From positions 1 through 40,461 of the forward strand of contig JAJDEH010000417.1 in assembly GCA_029259935.1 (NCBI GenBank): a stretch of 40,461 nucleotides of DNA, given 5' to 3'. The notes beneath the pieces were generated by a model. It was not told the DNA's origin. It saw only the letters and a program-made list of their open reading frames with translations, and searched no databases. The translations under genes and the position numbers were made by a program. Positions 12,342 to 21,402 of the stretch are shown here, in pieces. The DNA comes from Planctomycetota bacterium (GTDB lineage: Bacteria; Planctomycetota; Planctomycetia; Pirellulales; Pirellulaceae). Within the stretch, counting starts at the first letter, position 1, and each line of letters begins with the position of its first letter.

Positions 12342-12662
12342 CTAATCTTCCTCGTTGATCTTGACCATGACATTGTCGCCTTCGACTTTGACTTGGTGAA
12401 CGACGGTCGCCTCCGTGGCCGGCATGGTGAGGGCCCGGCCATCGCGGATGTCGAATTTCGCGCCGTGTCGCGGGCAGGCAATGGTATGTTCGTCTAGCTG
12501 GCCCTCGCCAAGCGGTCCGTCGTCGTGAGTGCACACATCGTCCAAACAAAAGAATTCACCCGCGACGTGAAACAGCACCACGAGCCGGTCGTCGACTTCA
12601 AACAATTGCTTGCCCGGGTCCGGGATGGCGGCGGCTTTCGCGACGGGGATAAATTCACTCAT
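12342..12662 (-). CDS. Rieske-type [2Fe-2S] ferredoxin
   Basis: The 106-residue protein is a complete small Rieske ferredoxin. The cluster ligands are Cys and His in the two classic boxes: CTHDDGPLGEG at about residue 44 and CPRHGAKFDIRDG at about residue 63. It lacks a signal peptide or membrane anchor, so it is a soluble cytoplasmic electron carrier, as in the ferredoxins of dioxygenase systems. It sits 24 bases after sufU and before sufT. Small Rieske proteins are often found next to suf genes, where they may supply electrons or act as an intermediate, but that role is not proven here. Confidence 0.92.
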   Translation of the reverse strand: MSEFIPVAKAAAIPDPGKQLFEVDDRLVVLFHVAGEFFCLDDVCTHDDGPLGEGQLDEHTIACPRHGAKFDIRDGRALTMPATEATVVHQVKVEGDNVMVKINEED

Positions 12663-12686
12663 CGTTTGGCTAGTTCTTGATGTGGG

Positions 12687-13145
12687 TCAACGGACCCCGG
12701 TTGTTGCCTGGTAGTTCTGCAGGATTTCGTCCAGCGCGGCCCAGGGCAACCAAGCGCATTTGACGCGAGCCGGGTATTTAGACAGGCCCTGTAAGCAGAC
12801 CAAATCGCCAATTTCGTTGGCATCTGCAATAGGCTTGCCTCGTAACATGGATCGAAAACTGGCCAGCAAGTAGTTTGCTCGATCGAGCGGCTGCCCTTCA
12901 ATTTCCTGCGCCAACATGGAAGCCGATCCTCGAGAGATTTCGCAGGACTCACTCGAAGAATTAAACCGCGCCTCAACAACCTGATTGGCTCCCGAGAACC
13001 GCAAAAACAACTCAATATCGTCCCCGCATATCGGACTATGAGCCTCTGCGCTGTGCGGAGTGTTTTCAATCGTTCCCCGATGCGAGCGACTCATGGCATG
13101 ATCGAGCAACGTGTCGCTATAGACTTCTTCCAGGTCACCGAACAT
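12687..13145 (-). CDS. sufU: SufU-type zinc-dependent sulfur transfer protein
   Basis: SufU accepts sulfur from the cysteine desulfurase SufS and passes it to the SufBCD assembly. The 152-residue product starts MFGDLEEVYSDTLLDH. It has the family zinc/sulfur residues: Cys40 followed by Asp42 (ICGDD), Cys68 (SESCEIS) and Cys130 (VKCAWLPW). The ATG overlaps the sufD stop by one base (TAATG), so translation is probably coupled. A longer frame runs upstream through sufD, but it is only a shadow. No sufS gene lies beside it, although SufU normally works with SufS, so SufS must be encoded elsewhere. Confidence 0.92.
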   Translation of the reverse strand: MFGDLEEVYSDTLLDHAMSRSHRGTIENTPHSAEAHSPICGDDIELFLRFSGANQVVEARFNSSSESCEISRGSASMLAQEIEGQPLDRANYLLASFRSMLRGKPIADANEIGDLVCLQGLSKYPARVKCAWLPWAALDEILQNYQATTGVR

Positions 13146-14458
13146 TATTCGTATTCCCGGACACGACGCGCGATGGCCAGGCTTAGCGCATCGCGAACGC
13201 TTTCGATCGTGACGCGGTCGAAGATCTGTTGAAAGAACCCTGTGACAATCGCGCGGGTGGCTTCTTGACGCGTAAAACCTCGGCATTGGCAGTAGAAGAT
13301 CAATTCCTCGTCGACGCGGCCGCTGGTCGAGCCATGCGTGCAGCGGACGTCGTCCGCTTCGATTTCCAAGCCGGGAATGGAGTCCGCGCGGGCCTTGGCC
13401 GACAGCAGCAAATTGTCGTTGCGTTGATAGCCGTCGGTTTGTTGGGCTTGCGGATCGACCTTGATCATGCCCCGCCACACGGTTCGCGAGCGGTCTTGCA
13501 AAGCCGCTTTGTAGAGGAAGTCGCTGCGGCAAGCGGCCGCTTGGTGATGTTGCAACGTGTGATACGACAAGTGTTGCTTGCCTTCGGTGAACAGGACTCC
13601 GTTTACCTGAACATTGGCTCCCTTGCCGACCAGGGAAACATGTTGATTCACCTTCGCCAGCCGTGAACCCAATGCGCCGATTGTCCATTGCAGCGAAGCA
13701 TCACGGCCAACCACCGCGTTTTGCTGGCCAAAATGCCAAGCGCCTTGGCCCCAGTTCTGCAGATTGACATAACGCAAATTCGAGCCCGGCGCGAGGATCA
13801 GTTCGATCCCGCCGCAATGAAAACCGCCGTCGCTTTCCGTAAAGCTGGCTGCTTCGCTGAGCAGCGTGGCTTCGGCGCCTTCCTCGAGAATGACCAAGGT
13901 ATGTCCGAAGTCGATGCCGCCGTCGGCCATCGCGGACAACTCGTGAAGCGGTTCGTCGAGGACCACCCCGCGTGGGACGTACAGCAAGGTGCCACCCGAC
14001 CAGCACGCGGCGTGCAGCGCCGCGAAGCGGTCGAAATTTGGATCGAAGCCGCGCGTCATCAGGTGTTCTTGGATCAGTTCGCCATGCTCTTGCACCAGGT
14101 GGCTCAAGCTGCCGAACAAAACCCCTCGGCTTTTCCATTTTTCAGCCAGCCGCGATTCCAGCGAACGGCTATCGAGCGAAACCGAATTGCCACCAAGCTC
14201 GACGCCCTGACTGAGCAGCGGCTCCGGAGCACTCGCGGCGGCGTCCAACTCGCCGGGTAAACTGAAGTTCCCGAGCTTGAACAGGCGGATGTCGGTTCGC
14301 ATCCATTCTTCTTCGCGGCGGCTGGGCCACTCCATTTCGGTGAACGACTGCCAAGCCTTGCGGCGCATGTCGACCAGCCAGCCGGGTTCCTCGCGAGATT
14401 GTAGAAAAGCGTCGAAGCCAGCTTCTGAAAAATCAAGCTGCGCGATGGTTTCCGCCAT
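13145..14458 (-). CDS. sufD: Fe-S cluster assembly protein SufD
   Basis: SufD pairs with SufB on the SufC dimer to form the scaffold on which iron-sulfur clusters are built. The 437-residue product has an N-terminal helical part (SREEPGWLVDMRRKAW, WPSRREEEWMRTD) and a C-terminal beta-helix. The histidine-bearing motif of the family is visible in DVRCTHGSTSGRVDEELIFY, followed by the helix RGFTRQEATRAIVTGFFQ. It overlaps both neighbours by one base in a TAATG arrangement (sufB stop/sufD start and sufD stop/sufU start). SufD is usually less conserved than SufB, and the two share the C-terminal half. Confidence 0.94.
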   Translation of the reverse strand: MAETIAQLDFSEAGFDAFLQSREEPGWLVDMRRKAWQSFTEMEWPSRREEEWMRTDIRLFKLGNFSLPGELDAAASAPEPLLSQGVELGGNSVSLDSRSLESRLAEKWKSRGVLFGSLSHLVQEHGELIQEHLMTRGFDPNFDRFAALHAACWSGGTLLYVPRGVVLDEPLHELSAMADGGIDFGHTLVILEEGAEATLLSEAASFTESDGGFHCGGIELILAPGSNLRYVNLQNWGQGAWHFGQQNAVVGRDASLQWTIGALGSRLAKVNQHVSLVGKGANVQVNGVLFTEGKQHLSYHTLQHHQAAACRSDFLYKAALQDRSRTVWRGMIKVDPQAQQTDGYQRNDNLLLSAKARADSIPGLEIEADDVRCTHGSTSGRVDEELIFYCQCRGFTRQEATRAIVTGFFQQIFDRVTIESVRDALSLAIARRVREYE

Positions 14459-15870
14459 TACCCAACCGATCCTTCCATTTGGAGTTGAATGAGCCGATTC
14501 ATTTCCACGGCGTATTCCATCGGCAATTCCTTAATCAACGGCTCGACAAAACCATTGACGATCATCGTGCTGGCTTCGGCTTCGCTGAGGCCGCGGCTGG
14601 TCAAGTAGAAAAGTTGCTCTTCACCAATTCGCGAAACACTGGCCTCGTGGCCGATCGAAACATCTTGTTCGTCGATTTCGATGTAGGGGTAGGTGTCACT
14701 GCGGCTTTGCGGATCGAGGATCAAGGCGTCGCAAACCACGTTGCACTTGGTGTTCGTGGCACCCTTTTCCGCTTTCACGAGACCGCGATAGCTGCTGCGG
14801 CCACCGTTCTTGGAAATCGACTTGGAGATGATTTGTCCGGTGGTGTTGGGAGCACAGTGCACTAGCTTGGCGCCGGCGTCCTGATGTTGTCCCGCGCTGG
14901 AAAAGGCGATCGATAAAATTTCACCTCGGGCACCCGGTTCGAGCATGTAGACCGCCGGATATTTCATCGTCAGCTTGCTGCCCAGATTGCCGTCGACCCA
15001 TTCCATCGTTGCGTCTCGATAGGCGACAGCTCGCTTGGTGACCAAGTTGTAAATGTTATTGGCCCAGTTTTGAATCGTCGTGTAGCGGCAACGGGCTCCC
15101 TTCTTGACGACCACTTCGACCACCGCCGAGTGCAGGCTTTCGGTCGTATACATCGGAGCCGTACAGCCTTCGACGTAATGTATTTGCGACCCTTCGTCGG
15201 CAATGATCAAGGTCCGCTCAAATTGGCCCATCGATTCGGCGTTGATACGGAAGTAAGCCTGCAACGGGAATTCGATTTTCACTCCGGGCGGAATGTAGAT
15301 AAACGAGCCGCCTGACCAAACCGCGGAGTTCAAGGCCGCGAACTTGTTGTCTTCCGGGGGAATGATCGTGGAAAAATATTCCTTGACCAGTTCGGGATGT
15401 TCACGCACGGCCGTGTCGGTATCGGTAAAGATAACGCCCTGCTCGCCCAGTTCTTCTTTCAGCGAACCGTAAACCACTTCGCTTTCGAACTGTGCTTTGA
15501 CGCCCGCCAGAAACTTCTTTTCCGCTTCCGGGATGCCCAGCTTGTCAAAAGTTTCCTTGATCTCCTGGGGCACATCGTCCCAAGTCTTGCCTTGGTGATC
15601 GGTCGGCTTGAGGTAATAAAAGATGTCTTGAAAGTCGATGTCGATATTGCCACCCCATTTGGGCATCGGCTTCGACTCGAAAATCTCCAGCGAACGCAAA
15701 CGGAATTCTCGCATCCAGTCGGGTTCGTCTTTCAGATCCGAAATCTGATTGACGATTTCGGCGTCAACACCCTTGCGGGCCTTGAATACCGCTTCGCTTT
15801 CGGTGCGAAAGTTGTATTTGTTGATCTCGCCGATTTGCTCGGCGGGAGGAGTCGTGATATCGGTAGACAT
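14458..15870 (-). CDS. sufB: Fe-S cluster assembly protein SufB
   Basis: SufB is the main scaffold subunit of the SufBCD complex. The product has 470 residues, normal for the family. Recognisable parts are [18 protein letters not shown] near residue 75, the segment [19 protein letters not shown], the beta-helix with [19 protein letters not shown], the cysteine region [16 protein letters not shown], and the C-terminal [19 protein letters not shown]. It lies 12 bases after sufC and overlaps sufD by one base. The order C-B-D-U is typical for bacteria that use a Suf system. No truncation is seen. Confidence 0.96.
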   Translation of the reverse strand: MSTDITTPPAEQIGEINKYNFRTESEAVFKARKGVDAEIVNQISDLKDEPDWMREFRLRSLEIFESKPMPKWGGNIDIDFQDIFYYLKPTDHQGKTWDDVPQEIKETFDKLGIPEAEKKFLAGVKAQFESEVVYGSLKEELGEQGVIFTDTDTAVREHPELVKEYFSTIIPPEDNKFAALNSAVWSGGSFIYIPPGVKIEFPLQAYFRINAESMGQFERTLIIADEGSQIHYVEGCTAPMYTTESLHSAVVEVVVKKGARCRYTTIQNWANNIYNLVTKRAVAYRDATMEWVDGNLGSKLTMKYPAVYMLEPGARGEILSIAFSSAGQHQDAGAKLVHCAPNTTGQIISKSISKNGGRSSYRGLVKAEKGATNTKCNVVCDALILDPQSRSDTYPYIEIDEQDVSIGHEASVSRIGEEQLFYLTSRGLSEAEASTMIVNGFVEPLIKELPMEYAVEMNRLIQLQMEGSVG

Positions 15871-15882
15871 CCGTTTTATACC

Positions 15883-16704
15883 CTAAGCAGGTTGTGGTTC
15901 TTCTTGTTCCAACATGGCCCGGTTGTCCGCTTCGGCGTCCGGGTAGTCTTTGCGAATTCGGTCGTAACCTTGGGTGTGAAGTTCGTTGGCGAGTTCAATG
16001 CCGCCGGTTTCCACGATCCGCCCGCCGAGGATCACATGCGTGAAATCGGGAGGGTTGTGGACAAGCAGTTTGTCGTGGTGCGTGATGATCAGCAGGCCCA
16101 TCTTTTCGCGGCCGATCTCGGCGATACTCTGACTAGCCAAGCGAACCGCGTCGGCGTCCAGCCCGCTGTCCGTTTCGTCAAGGATGGCGAACTTGGGCTG
16201 CAGCATGGCGAGTTGCAGAATCTCGGCTCGCTTCATTTCGCCTCCGGAAAAGCCGTCGTTGACATAACGCCGCGCAAACTCGGGATCCATCCGCAATTGC
16301 TCCATCTTTTCACGGATCTCTTTGCGGAACTCGCGCATCGGAATAAGTTCTTCGCCTTCCTTACGGTCCGGGTTGCGAACATTGGTGGTCGCGTGCCGCA
16401 GGAAGTCGGCCATCTTGACGCCGGGAATGGCGATCGGCCGCTGGAAGGCCATGAACAATCCGGCCCGCGCCCGTTCGTCGGGTGCCATGGCCAAGACATC
16501 TTCGCCGTTCAGTTCGATGGAACCGCCCGTCACTTCGTAGTTCGGATGCCCCATGATGACCAATCCCAACGTGCTCTTTCCCGAACCGTTGGGCCCCATC
16601 AGGGCATGTGTCGTGCCGCGTTGAATCTCCAGATCGACGCCCCGCAAGATTTCCTTGCCGGCGACCGAAACGTGAAGATCGGCGATTTTGAGAACGTCCG
16701 TCAT
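15883..16704 (-). CDS. sufC: Fe-S cluster assembly ATPase SufC
   Basis: SufC is the soluble ABC-type ATPase of SufBCD. The 273-residue product has Walker A at 37-45 (GPNGSGKST), a Q-loop region, the signature FSGGEMKRAEI, Walker B with its glutamate-aspartate in FAILDETDSGLDADAV, and the switch histidine in LLIITHHDKLL. The open frame extends 32 residues upstream, but that stretch has no family similarity, and the ATG at 16704 gives the normal start MTDVLKIADLHVSV. It follows nuoB by 135 bases. It is the first of the compact, overlapping suf genes, so a separate promoter in that gap is possible. Confidence 0.96.
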   Translation of the reverse strand: MTDVLKIADLHVSVAGKEILRGVDLEIQRGTTHALMGPNGSGKSTLGLVIMGHPNYEVTGGSIELNGEDVLAMAPDERARAGLFMAFQRPIAIPGVKMADFLRHATTNVRNPDRKEGEELIPMREFRKEIREKMEQLRMDPEFARRYVNDGFSGGEMKRAEILQLAMLQPKFAILDETDSGLDADAVRLASQSIAEIGREKMGLLIITHHDKLLVHNPPDFTHVILGGRIVETGGIELANELHTQGYDRIRKDYPDAEADNRAMLEQEEPQPA

Positions 16705-16839
16705 GTGCTTGCTCTGATTTCTGTTATCCAGTTGTGCGACGGCCCATGCGGCCATCGAAACGTCGTCAGTCGTATCGACGAACTCTTTGGCCCGTCGCAC
16801 CGTTGAGGTCGTCCTGCCTTGAGGGCTTCGTAATCCTAA

Positions 16840-17463
16840 TTATCCGGTGATTTTCTGGTGGTCGGTGAGGGGGTCGTTGTCGGCGGGAGCCTCGACGAAT
16901 CCAGAGTGGTGTGGCACGGGCAGTTCGTCGTCGACTTTAATTCCCTTGCCAAACATCGTGCCATTCTCTGATTTTCGCTTGGCGATCTTGTGGCCCTTGA
17001 TTTTGTCTTGAATCCGCATCAGCCCTTCTAGCAAGGCTTCTGGGCGGGGAGGGCAACCGGGAACATAAACGTCGACGGGCACGACCAAATCGACGCCCTT
17101 GCAGACGTGATAACCCCACTTGAAGTAAGGTCCGCCGCCCACGGTGCAGGCACCCATCGCGATAACAAACTTGGGATCGGGCATCATGTTGTACAAACGC
17201 CGAACCCGACTGGCCATTTTGTAGGTGACGGTACCCGCCACAATCATGAGGTCGGCTTGTCGTGGAGTGGCCCGAAACGCTCCCGCGCCGAAGCGATCCA
17301 TGTCGTAGCGACTCGCGCCGGCGGCCATCATTTCGATGGCACAGCAGGCCAAGCCAAACGTCATTGGCCAGACACTGGACTGCCGAGCCCAATTGATCGC
17401 CTGCTCGATCGTGGTCGTCACCACGTTCTCTTCCATCCGCGCTTCAATCCAAGGTTGTGTCAT
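16840..17463 (-). CDS. nuoB: NADH-quinone oxidoreductase subunit B (NuoB)
   Basis: NuoB carries the terminal [4Fe-4S] cluster N2 of respiratory complex I, next to the quinone site. All four cysteine ligands are seen: the tandem pair in LACCAIEMM, one in [10 protein letters not shown] and one in [12 protein letters not shown]. The 207-residue protein has a C-terminal extension of some 35 residues ([19 protein letters not shown] and beyond) typical of many longer NuoB proteins. No other nuo gene is present on either side. It lies alone between sufR and sufC. It could be the only complex I copy or one of two; that cannot be judged from this window. Confidence 0.93.
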   Translation of the reverse strand: MTQPWIEARMEENVVTTTIEQAINWARQSSVWPMTFGLACCAIEMMAAGASRYDMDRFGAGAFRATPRQADLMIVAGTVTYKMASRVRRLYNMMPDPKFVIAMGACTVGGGPYFKWGYHVCKGVDLVVPVDVYVPGCPPRPEALLEGLMRIQDKIKGHKIAKRKSENGTMFGKGIKVDDELPVPHHSGFVEAPADNDPLTDHQKITG

Positions 17464-17564
17464 TTACTTCCTCAACGCTCGCTCAACAAGTTCGCGATCT
17501 TCTAAAATTGCCTGAAAACCCGACTAAAACTGCCAGTCATGTTAACAACAAGACCGTAGTTGTA

Positions 17565-17600
17565 TCCAGCGGCCATGTTTCGTCCAGCGGCGTGTTTCGT
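17565..17600. repeat. Short tandem direct repeat between sufR and nuoB
   Basis: Two adjacent copies of a 17-18 bp unit, TCCAGCGGCcATGTTTCG at 17565-17582 and TCCAGCGGCgTGTTTCG at 17583-17599, are followed by a partial third start (TCC). They lie in the 160-base gap between sufR and nuoB. This could be a slippage repeat or a tandem operator site. No palindromy is seen within a unit. Confidence 0.5.
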
Positions 17601-17623
17601 CCCGCAGCCACGCACGGCCGCCG

Positions 17624-18253
17624 CTAGCCGCCATCCCGGGTTTCAAACGTGCAGCACGAATCTCCATCCAGCCGACATTTGCTCAAACGGACGCTCTCGC
17701 CCAATAACTCCGAAAACAGGCTTTTCTCCATGGCACAAATGCTTCGATCCTGCTCCGCCAAATCTGGATAGGGGCACGCCAGGGCAGTTAGGACCGGCAA
17801 ATCTCCCTCGTTACTCACTGAAAAAGGTACTTGTCGCTCGGCAAACAGTTCCACAAGCGAATGCATCTTTTCTTCGATCGTGTTGCCGCTGACGCGATCA
17901 GAATACAATTCGGCCAGTCGTCTCGCTACACGTTGCAGCAGGCCATGTCGAACCTCGGGGTCCTTAACCGCTCGAATTTCTTCCCACAATGCGATGGCCA
18001 AATCGGCAAAGTTGGCTCCGGTTTTGCGGCGGCCTTCTTTCGTCAACTGATAGCGATGGCTGGGACGGCCACGCGTCGCCTTGGTCACCTTGCGATCGAT
18101 ATAGCCCTGGGCCATCAATCGATTCAGCCGCTGGCGAACGGCGGTCGCCGTCACCTGTAAGCAATCGGCTAGATCCGACACACTCAGGGACTCACGCTTC
18201 CTAAGCAAATCGAGAATCGCCACATCGGATGACACGATATCTTCATTCATCAT
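17624..18253 (-). CDS. sufR: SufR-type iron-sulfur-sensing transcriptional regulator
   Basis: SufR is a winged-helix repressor that holds an iron-sulfur cluster and shuts off suf genes when clusters are plentiful. The 209-residue protein has an N-terminal winged helix (LSVSDLADCLQVTATAVRQR) and a wing with RGRPSHRYQLTKEG. The C-terminal cysteine region contains Cys160-x12-Cys173, then Cys193, Cys200 and Cys201. The first Cys-x12-Cys spacing is the one I recall for cyanobacterial SufR; the later spacings differ. It heads the suf locus on the minus strand, with nuoB between it and sufC. A strong promoter with an overlapping palindrome lies just upstream, consistent with self-control. Binding of a cluster is inferred, not shown. 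Confidence 0.85.
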   Translation of the reverse strand: MMNEDIVSSDVAILDLLRKRESLSVSDLADCLQVTATAVRQRLNRLMAQGYIDRKVTKATRGRPSHRYQLTKEGRRKTGANFADLAIALWEEIRAVKDPEVRHGLLQRVARRLAELYSDRVSGNTIEEKMHSLVELFAERQVPFSVSNEGDLPVLTALACPYPDLAEQDRSICAMEKSLFSELLGESVRLSKCRLDGDSCCTFETRDGG

Positions 18254-18314
18254 TTATCTTCTGTCATCCAGATTAAACGTCACGGGGACGGGGTGAAAGC
18301 ACTCGCGATAAAAA

Positions 18315-18343
18315 ACTATATCCATTTATCACATTTTTGACAA
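18315..18343 (-). promoter_or_regulatory. Sigma-70-type promoter for sufR
   Basis: On the minus strand TTGTCA (18338-18343) and TATAGT (18315-18320) are separated by exactly 17 bases. Each matches the housekeeping consensus at five of six positions. Transcription should start near 18308, giving a leader of about 55 bases before sufR. Confidence 0.65.
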
Positions 18344-18358
18344 CTATATGTTTGTTAA
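18337..18358. promoter_or_regulatory. Candidate SufR operator (imperfect palindrome)
   Basis: TTGACAA-N8-TTGTTAA is a palindrome with six of seven arm positions matching. It overlaps the -35 box of the sufR promoter. It also contains CAAC-N6-TTTG, one base from the CAAC-N6-GTTG site that I recall for cyanobacterial SufR. Position and form both fit a self-repression site. Confidence 0.45.
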
Positions 18359-18518
18359 ATTTTGAGAATTCTCCGATCCGCCCCCGCATGCAACTCCTAA
18401 AGCCTTGACTTGTAACGGGTTATAGTAGATGATTCTTCCAGTCGCGTTGCCATGGGCGGATGGGTCAGCCCGATTCAGCTTTTTCAAGCCGGCGCGAACT
18501 GAAATCGAAGGGAAATTG

Positions 18519-20720
18519 ATGATGCTCCATATCGCGCGACTCCCCCGAGTTTTAGGGATTGCGGCCTTGTTTTTCAGCGTGCTGGCTATCTCTTCCATTG
18601 GGATGAGCGACGTCGCATTTGGGCAAACGGGAAGTGGTAGTTCCAGCGATTCCAGCTCGGCGCCCAATAACGCAAGCGAGATAAAAACTGTCGAGTTGGA
18701 TGAAGCCGAGGCAACCCCGAAAGTGATGGAGCGGGTGGACTGGGTTTTCGGAAAAATGGTCAAATTCCTCGCCGATTGGTTGTTCTTCGGCGTGGGGTCA
18801 CACGAACAGCAATACATCCAATTCGACCACGAGGAATATTACGTTCGTGACCGAGGAAGCAGTGGGCCATTTCAGCGGCTGAATGCCGGCGGGACGGACC
18901 AGCCGGAATCCATCTCGGAACTCGAGGCGAAGGCACTGCTTGCTCGGGGCGAGTTGGTACCTGGTTTGGACGAGAATTCGGCGGAACGCCCGTTTCGGCT
19001 CGGAAAAGTCGACGACAAGTTGGTCGAATACTTGACCATTGTGATCGACAAGTCGTCGAAGTACATCCGAGTTGAGGGCGATCCGGTCGTCTTTCGAAAA
19101 CAAACGGCCATGCGGGGGCTGTTGAGCGAAGAAGCGGACGACGCTTTGTCCGAGAGTGAAGCTGAGCAATTACATAAGCAAGGCCGGTTGCTGACAACGC
19201 CGACCAAAACGGGCACGACTTACATTCTCAGCAGCAAGGTTGGGGGTATGCCGGTCGTGGTCCTGTGGCTGGCTTTTGGATCGGTCGTCTTCACGTTGTA
19301 CATGCGGGGCGTGAATGTCTGGGCCTTTCGCCACGCCATCGAAATTGTGCGGGGAAAATTTGATAATCCCAAGGAGCCTGGAGAAGTCACGCACTTTCAA
19401 GCGCTCTCGTCCGCCCTCTCGGCGACCGTCGGATTGGGGAACATCGCCGGCGTGACCGTTGCCATGACCATGGGCGGTCCGGGGGCGTTTTTCTGGATGC
19501 TGGCTTGTGGCGTGTTTGGAATGACCAGCAAGTTCGTGGAATGCACACTCGGGCAAAAGTATCGCCAAGTCAGGCCGGACGGCACGATCTTGGGCGGTCC
19601 CATGCAGTATCTCGATGTCGGTCTGCGGGAGATCGGCCTGGGACCTCTTGGCAAGGTATTGGCGGTCGTATTCGCGGTGATGTGCATTATGGCCAGCTTT
19701 GGCGGCGGCAACATGTTCCAGGCGAATCAGTCCGGCTCGGCAATGCTCAAGTTAGTTCAGACGTCAGACCTGAATACCTTGGAGAAACTGAATGACCAAG
19801 TGAAGGAAGCGGCCGAGAAGAGCGACTTCGAACAGCTTGCCGCCCTGCAAACCGAGCGTAACACGGTTCAAGCCAAGATGGATCGCACCAAGTCGATCTT
19901 CTTGCCCGTCTTCGGAATCATCTTCGCGCTGTCGGTGGGAATGGTCATTATCGGCGGAATCAAACGAATTGCCGCCGCCGCGGAGAAGATCGTTCCGACG
20001 ATGTGCCTGCTCTATATCGCGGCCTGCTTGTGGATCATCGCGGGTCACATTGTCGATGTACCTGGCCTCGTTGCCACTATCTTCCAAGAAGCATTTTCGG
20101 GCCAAGCCCTGGCCGGCGGATTCGTGGGCGTGCTGGTGATTGGTGTGCAAAGGGCCGCGTTTAGCAACGAAGCGGGGGTCGGCAGCGCCGCGATCGCCCA
20201 CAGTGCCGCCAAGACCGAAGAACCGGTCCGGGAAGGAGCGGTCGCTCTGCTGGGTCCGTTCATCGACACCATCGTGGTATGTTCGATGACCGCCCTGGTC
20301 ATCCTGATCACGGGTGCGTGGAACAACGAGTCCTGGATTGTCGGCCAAGGCCTGAGCGGCTCGGCGCTCACTTCCCGTGCTTTCGAGGCCGAAATCTCGT
20401 GGTTTCCTTACGTGCTGAGCGTGGCGATCCTCCTGTTTGCCTATTCGACCATAATTTCCTGGAGTTACTACGGCGAGAAGTGCTGGGAACGGCTGTTCGG
20501 TCGCCGCAGCACGATTATCTACAAAGCGATCTATGTGTTTGCCGTTTTTGTGGGGGCAATCGTAAATTTAGGCGCGGTTTTGGACTTTTCGGATATGATG
20601 ATTTTATCGATGGCGTTTCCGAACATCCTGGGCCTGCTGCTGTTGTCGCCCAAAGTGCGACGGGATCTGCTGGACTACTGGTCACGCTACAAGGCGGGAA
20701 AATTCAAGACATTTAAATAG
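18519..20720 (+). CDS. Sodium:alanine/glycine symporter family (AGCS/AlsT) with extended N-terminus
   Basis: This is a multi-pass inner-membrane amino-acid:sodium symporter, probably for alanine or glycine. The core from about residue 220 carries the family motifs: QALSSALSATVGLGNIAGV, TMGGPGAFFWM and, later, FSNEAGVGSAAIAHSAAKT. At 733 residues it is far longer than the usual 450-550. The N-terminus has a signal-like hydrophobic segment (VLGIAALFFSVLAI) and then some 170 residues of charged sequence before the first core helix. A second insertion with coiled-coil character (SDLNTLEKLNDQVKEAAEK and onwards, about 45 residues) interrupts the transport core. The start at 18519 is set by GAAGGGA about seven bases before a double ATG. 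It is divergent from sufR. Confidence 0.9.
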   Translation: MMLHIARLPRVLGIAALFFSVLAISSIGMSDVAFGQTGSGSSSDSSSAPNNASEIKTVELDEAEATPKVMERVDWVFGKMVKFLADWLFFGVGSHEQQYIQFDHEEYYVRDRGSSGPFQRLNAGGTDQPESISELEAKALLARGELVPGLDENSAERPFRLGKVDDKLVEYLTIVIDKSSKYIRVEGDPVVFRKQTAMRGLLSEEADDALSESEAEQLHKQGRLLTTPTKTGTTYILSSKVGGMPVVVLWLAFGSVVFTLYMRGVNVWAFRHAIEIVRGKFDNPKEPGEVTHFQALSSALSATVGLGNIAGVTVAMTMGGPGAFFWMLACGVFGMTSKFVECTLGQKYRQVRPDGTILGGPMQYLDVGLREIGLGPLGKVLAVVFAVMCIMASFGGGNMFQANQSGSAMLKLVQTSDLNTLEKLNDQVKEAAEKSDFEQLAALQTERNTVQAKMDRTKSIFLPVFGIIFALSVGMVIIGGIKRIAAAAEKIVPTMCLLYIAACLWIIAGHIVDVPGLVATIFQEAFSGQALAGGFVGVLVIGVQRAAFSNEAGVGSAAIAHSAAKTEEPVREGAVALLGPFIDTIVVCSMTALVILITGAWNNESWIVGQGLSGSALTSRAFEAEISWFPYVLSVAILLFAYSTIISWSYYGEKCWERLFGRRSTIIYKAIYVFAVFVGAIVNLGAVLDFSDMMILSMAFPNILGLLLLSPKVRRDLLDYWSRYKAGKFKTFK

Positions 20721-20787
20721 TTGCGTTTCTCAATAACAGGCCACTGGCGACGAATTACTGATGTTACAATCTAGGAGATCGTAAATA

Positions 20788-21402
20788 ATGAATCATCGCC
20801 CTTATTCCAGTGAACCCATCTATATTGGCCCCGATCCTCCGCGTCGTTCGCCCAACGGCTGGGGAATTTCCGGGTTTGTTATTTCTCTGCTATCGCTGGT
20901 CTTCACCCTGGGCCTGCTGTGCCCGCTGGGATTGCTGATCAGCCTAGTTGGCATGCTGCGCGCCCCACGTGGCTTTGCACTGGCCGGGACGATGCTGGGA
21001 TTGCTGGGAACGCTGTTCTGGGCCGCCATCGGGTTTGGCGTCTATTCGAGCGTCAAGCATGAAGAACAACTCGTTCGCCATCGGCACGAGACCCAACAGA
21101 CGCTGGCTCAATTCACCGCGGTTGAGCAAAAACTCGCTGAGTACCGTATCGAGCAAGGTCGCCTGCCTAAGGAGATGGAAGGGGCACGTATCGCGGTCCG
21201 CTTCAAAGACGGTTGGGATCGTCCCTTGCGCTACGAAGTTCGGAAGAGCCGTATCATCATTCGAAGCGGCGGACCGGATGGAAACTTTGAAACGCGCGAC
21301 GACATGGTGCGCGTCATCAGCGCCAACCGACGCGAGGTCGAGCAAGTTGCGGTCGGCGATTCCTCCAGCGAATCGTCCAGGATCGAAATCGACAGCCCGT
21401 AA
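20788..21402 (+). CDS. Small membrane protein, DUF4190-like with pseudopilin-like tail
   Basis: The 204-residue protein is of unknown function. Residues 24-85 hold two or three membrane helices (GFVISLLSLVFTLGLLCPLG, then GTMLGLLGTLFWAAIGFGVY) separated by a short RAPRG loop, resembling DUF4190 proteins. The remainder is soluble. Its part IEQGRLPKEM...DGWDRPLRYEV...SGGPDGNFETRDDMV resembles the C-terminal region of type II pseudopilins (GspG), where such motifs form the calcium loop and end strand. AGGAG lies ten bases before the ATG. It follows the symporter by 67 bases, probably in the same transcript. Confidence 0.65.
   Translation: MNHRPYSSEPIYIGPDPPRRSPNGWGISGFVISLLSLVFTLGLLCPLGLLISLVGMLRAPRGFALAGTMLGLLGTLFWAAIGFGVYSSVKHEEQLVRHRHETQQTLAQFTAVEQKLAEYRIEQGRLPKEMEGARIAVRFKDGWDRPLRYEVRKSRIIIRSGGPDGNFETRDDMVRVISANRREVEQVAVGDSSSESSRIEIDSP

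Noticed and set aside
13146..13688. Long N-terminal extension of SufU
   Set aside because: This part lies within sufD in a different frame, and the ATG at 13145 gives the normal family start.
18405..18426. TTGACT and TATAGT as a promoter for the symporter
   Set aside because: The boxes are only ten bases apart, too close for a sigma-70 promoter. TATAGT alone might be a -10 box without a clear -35.
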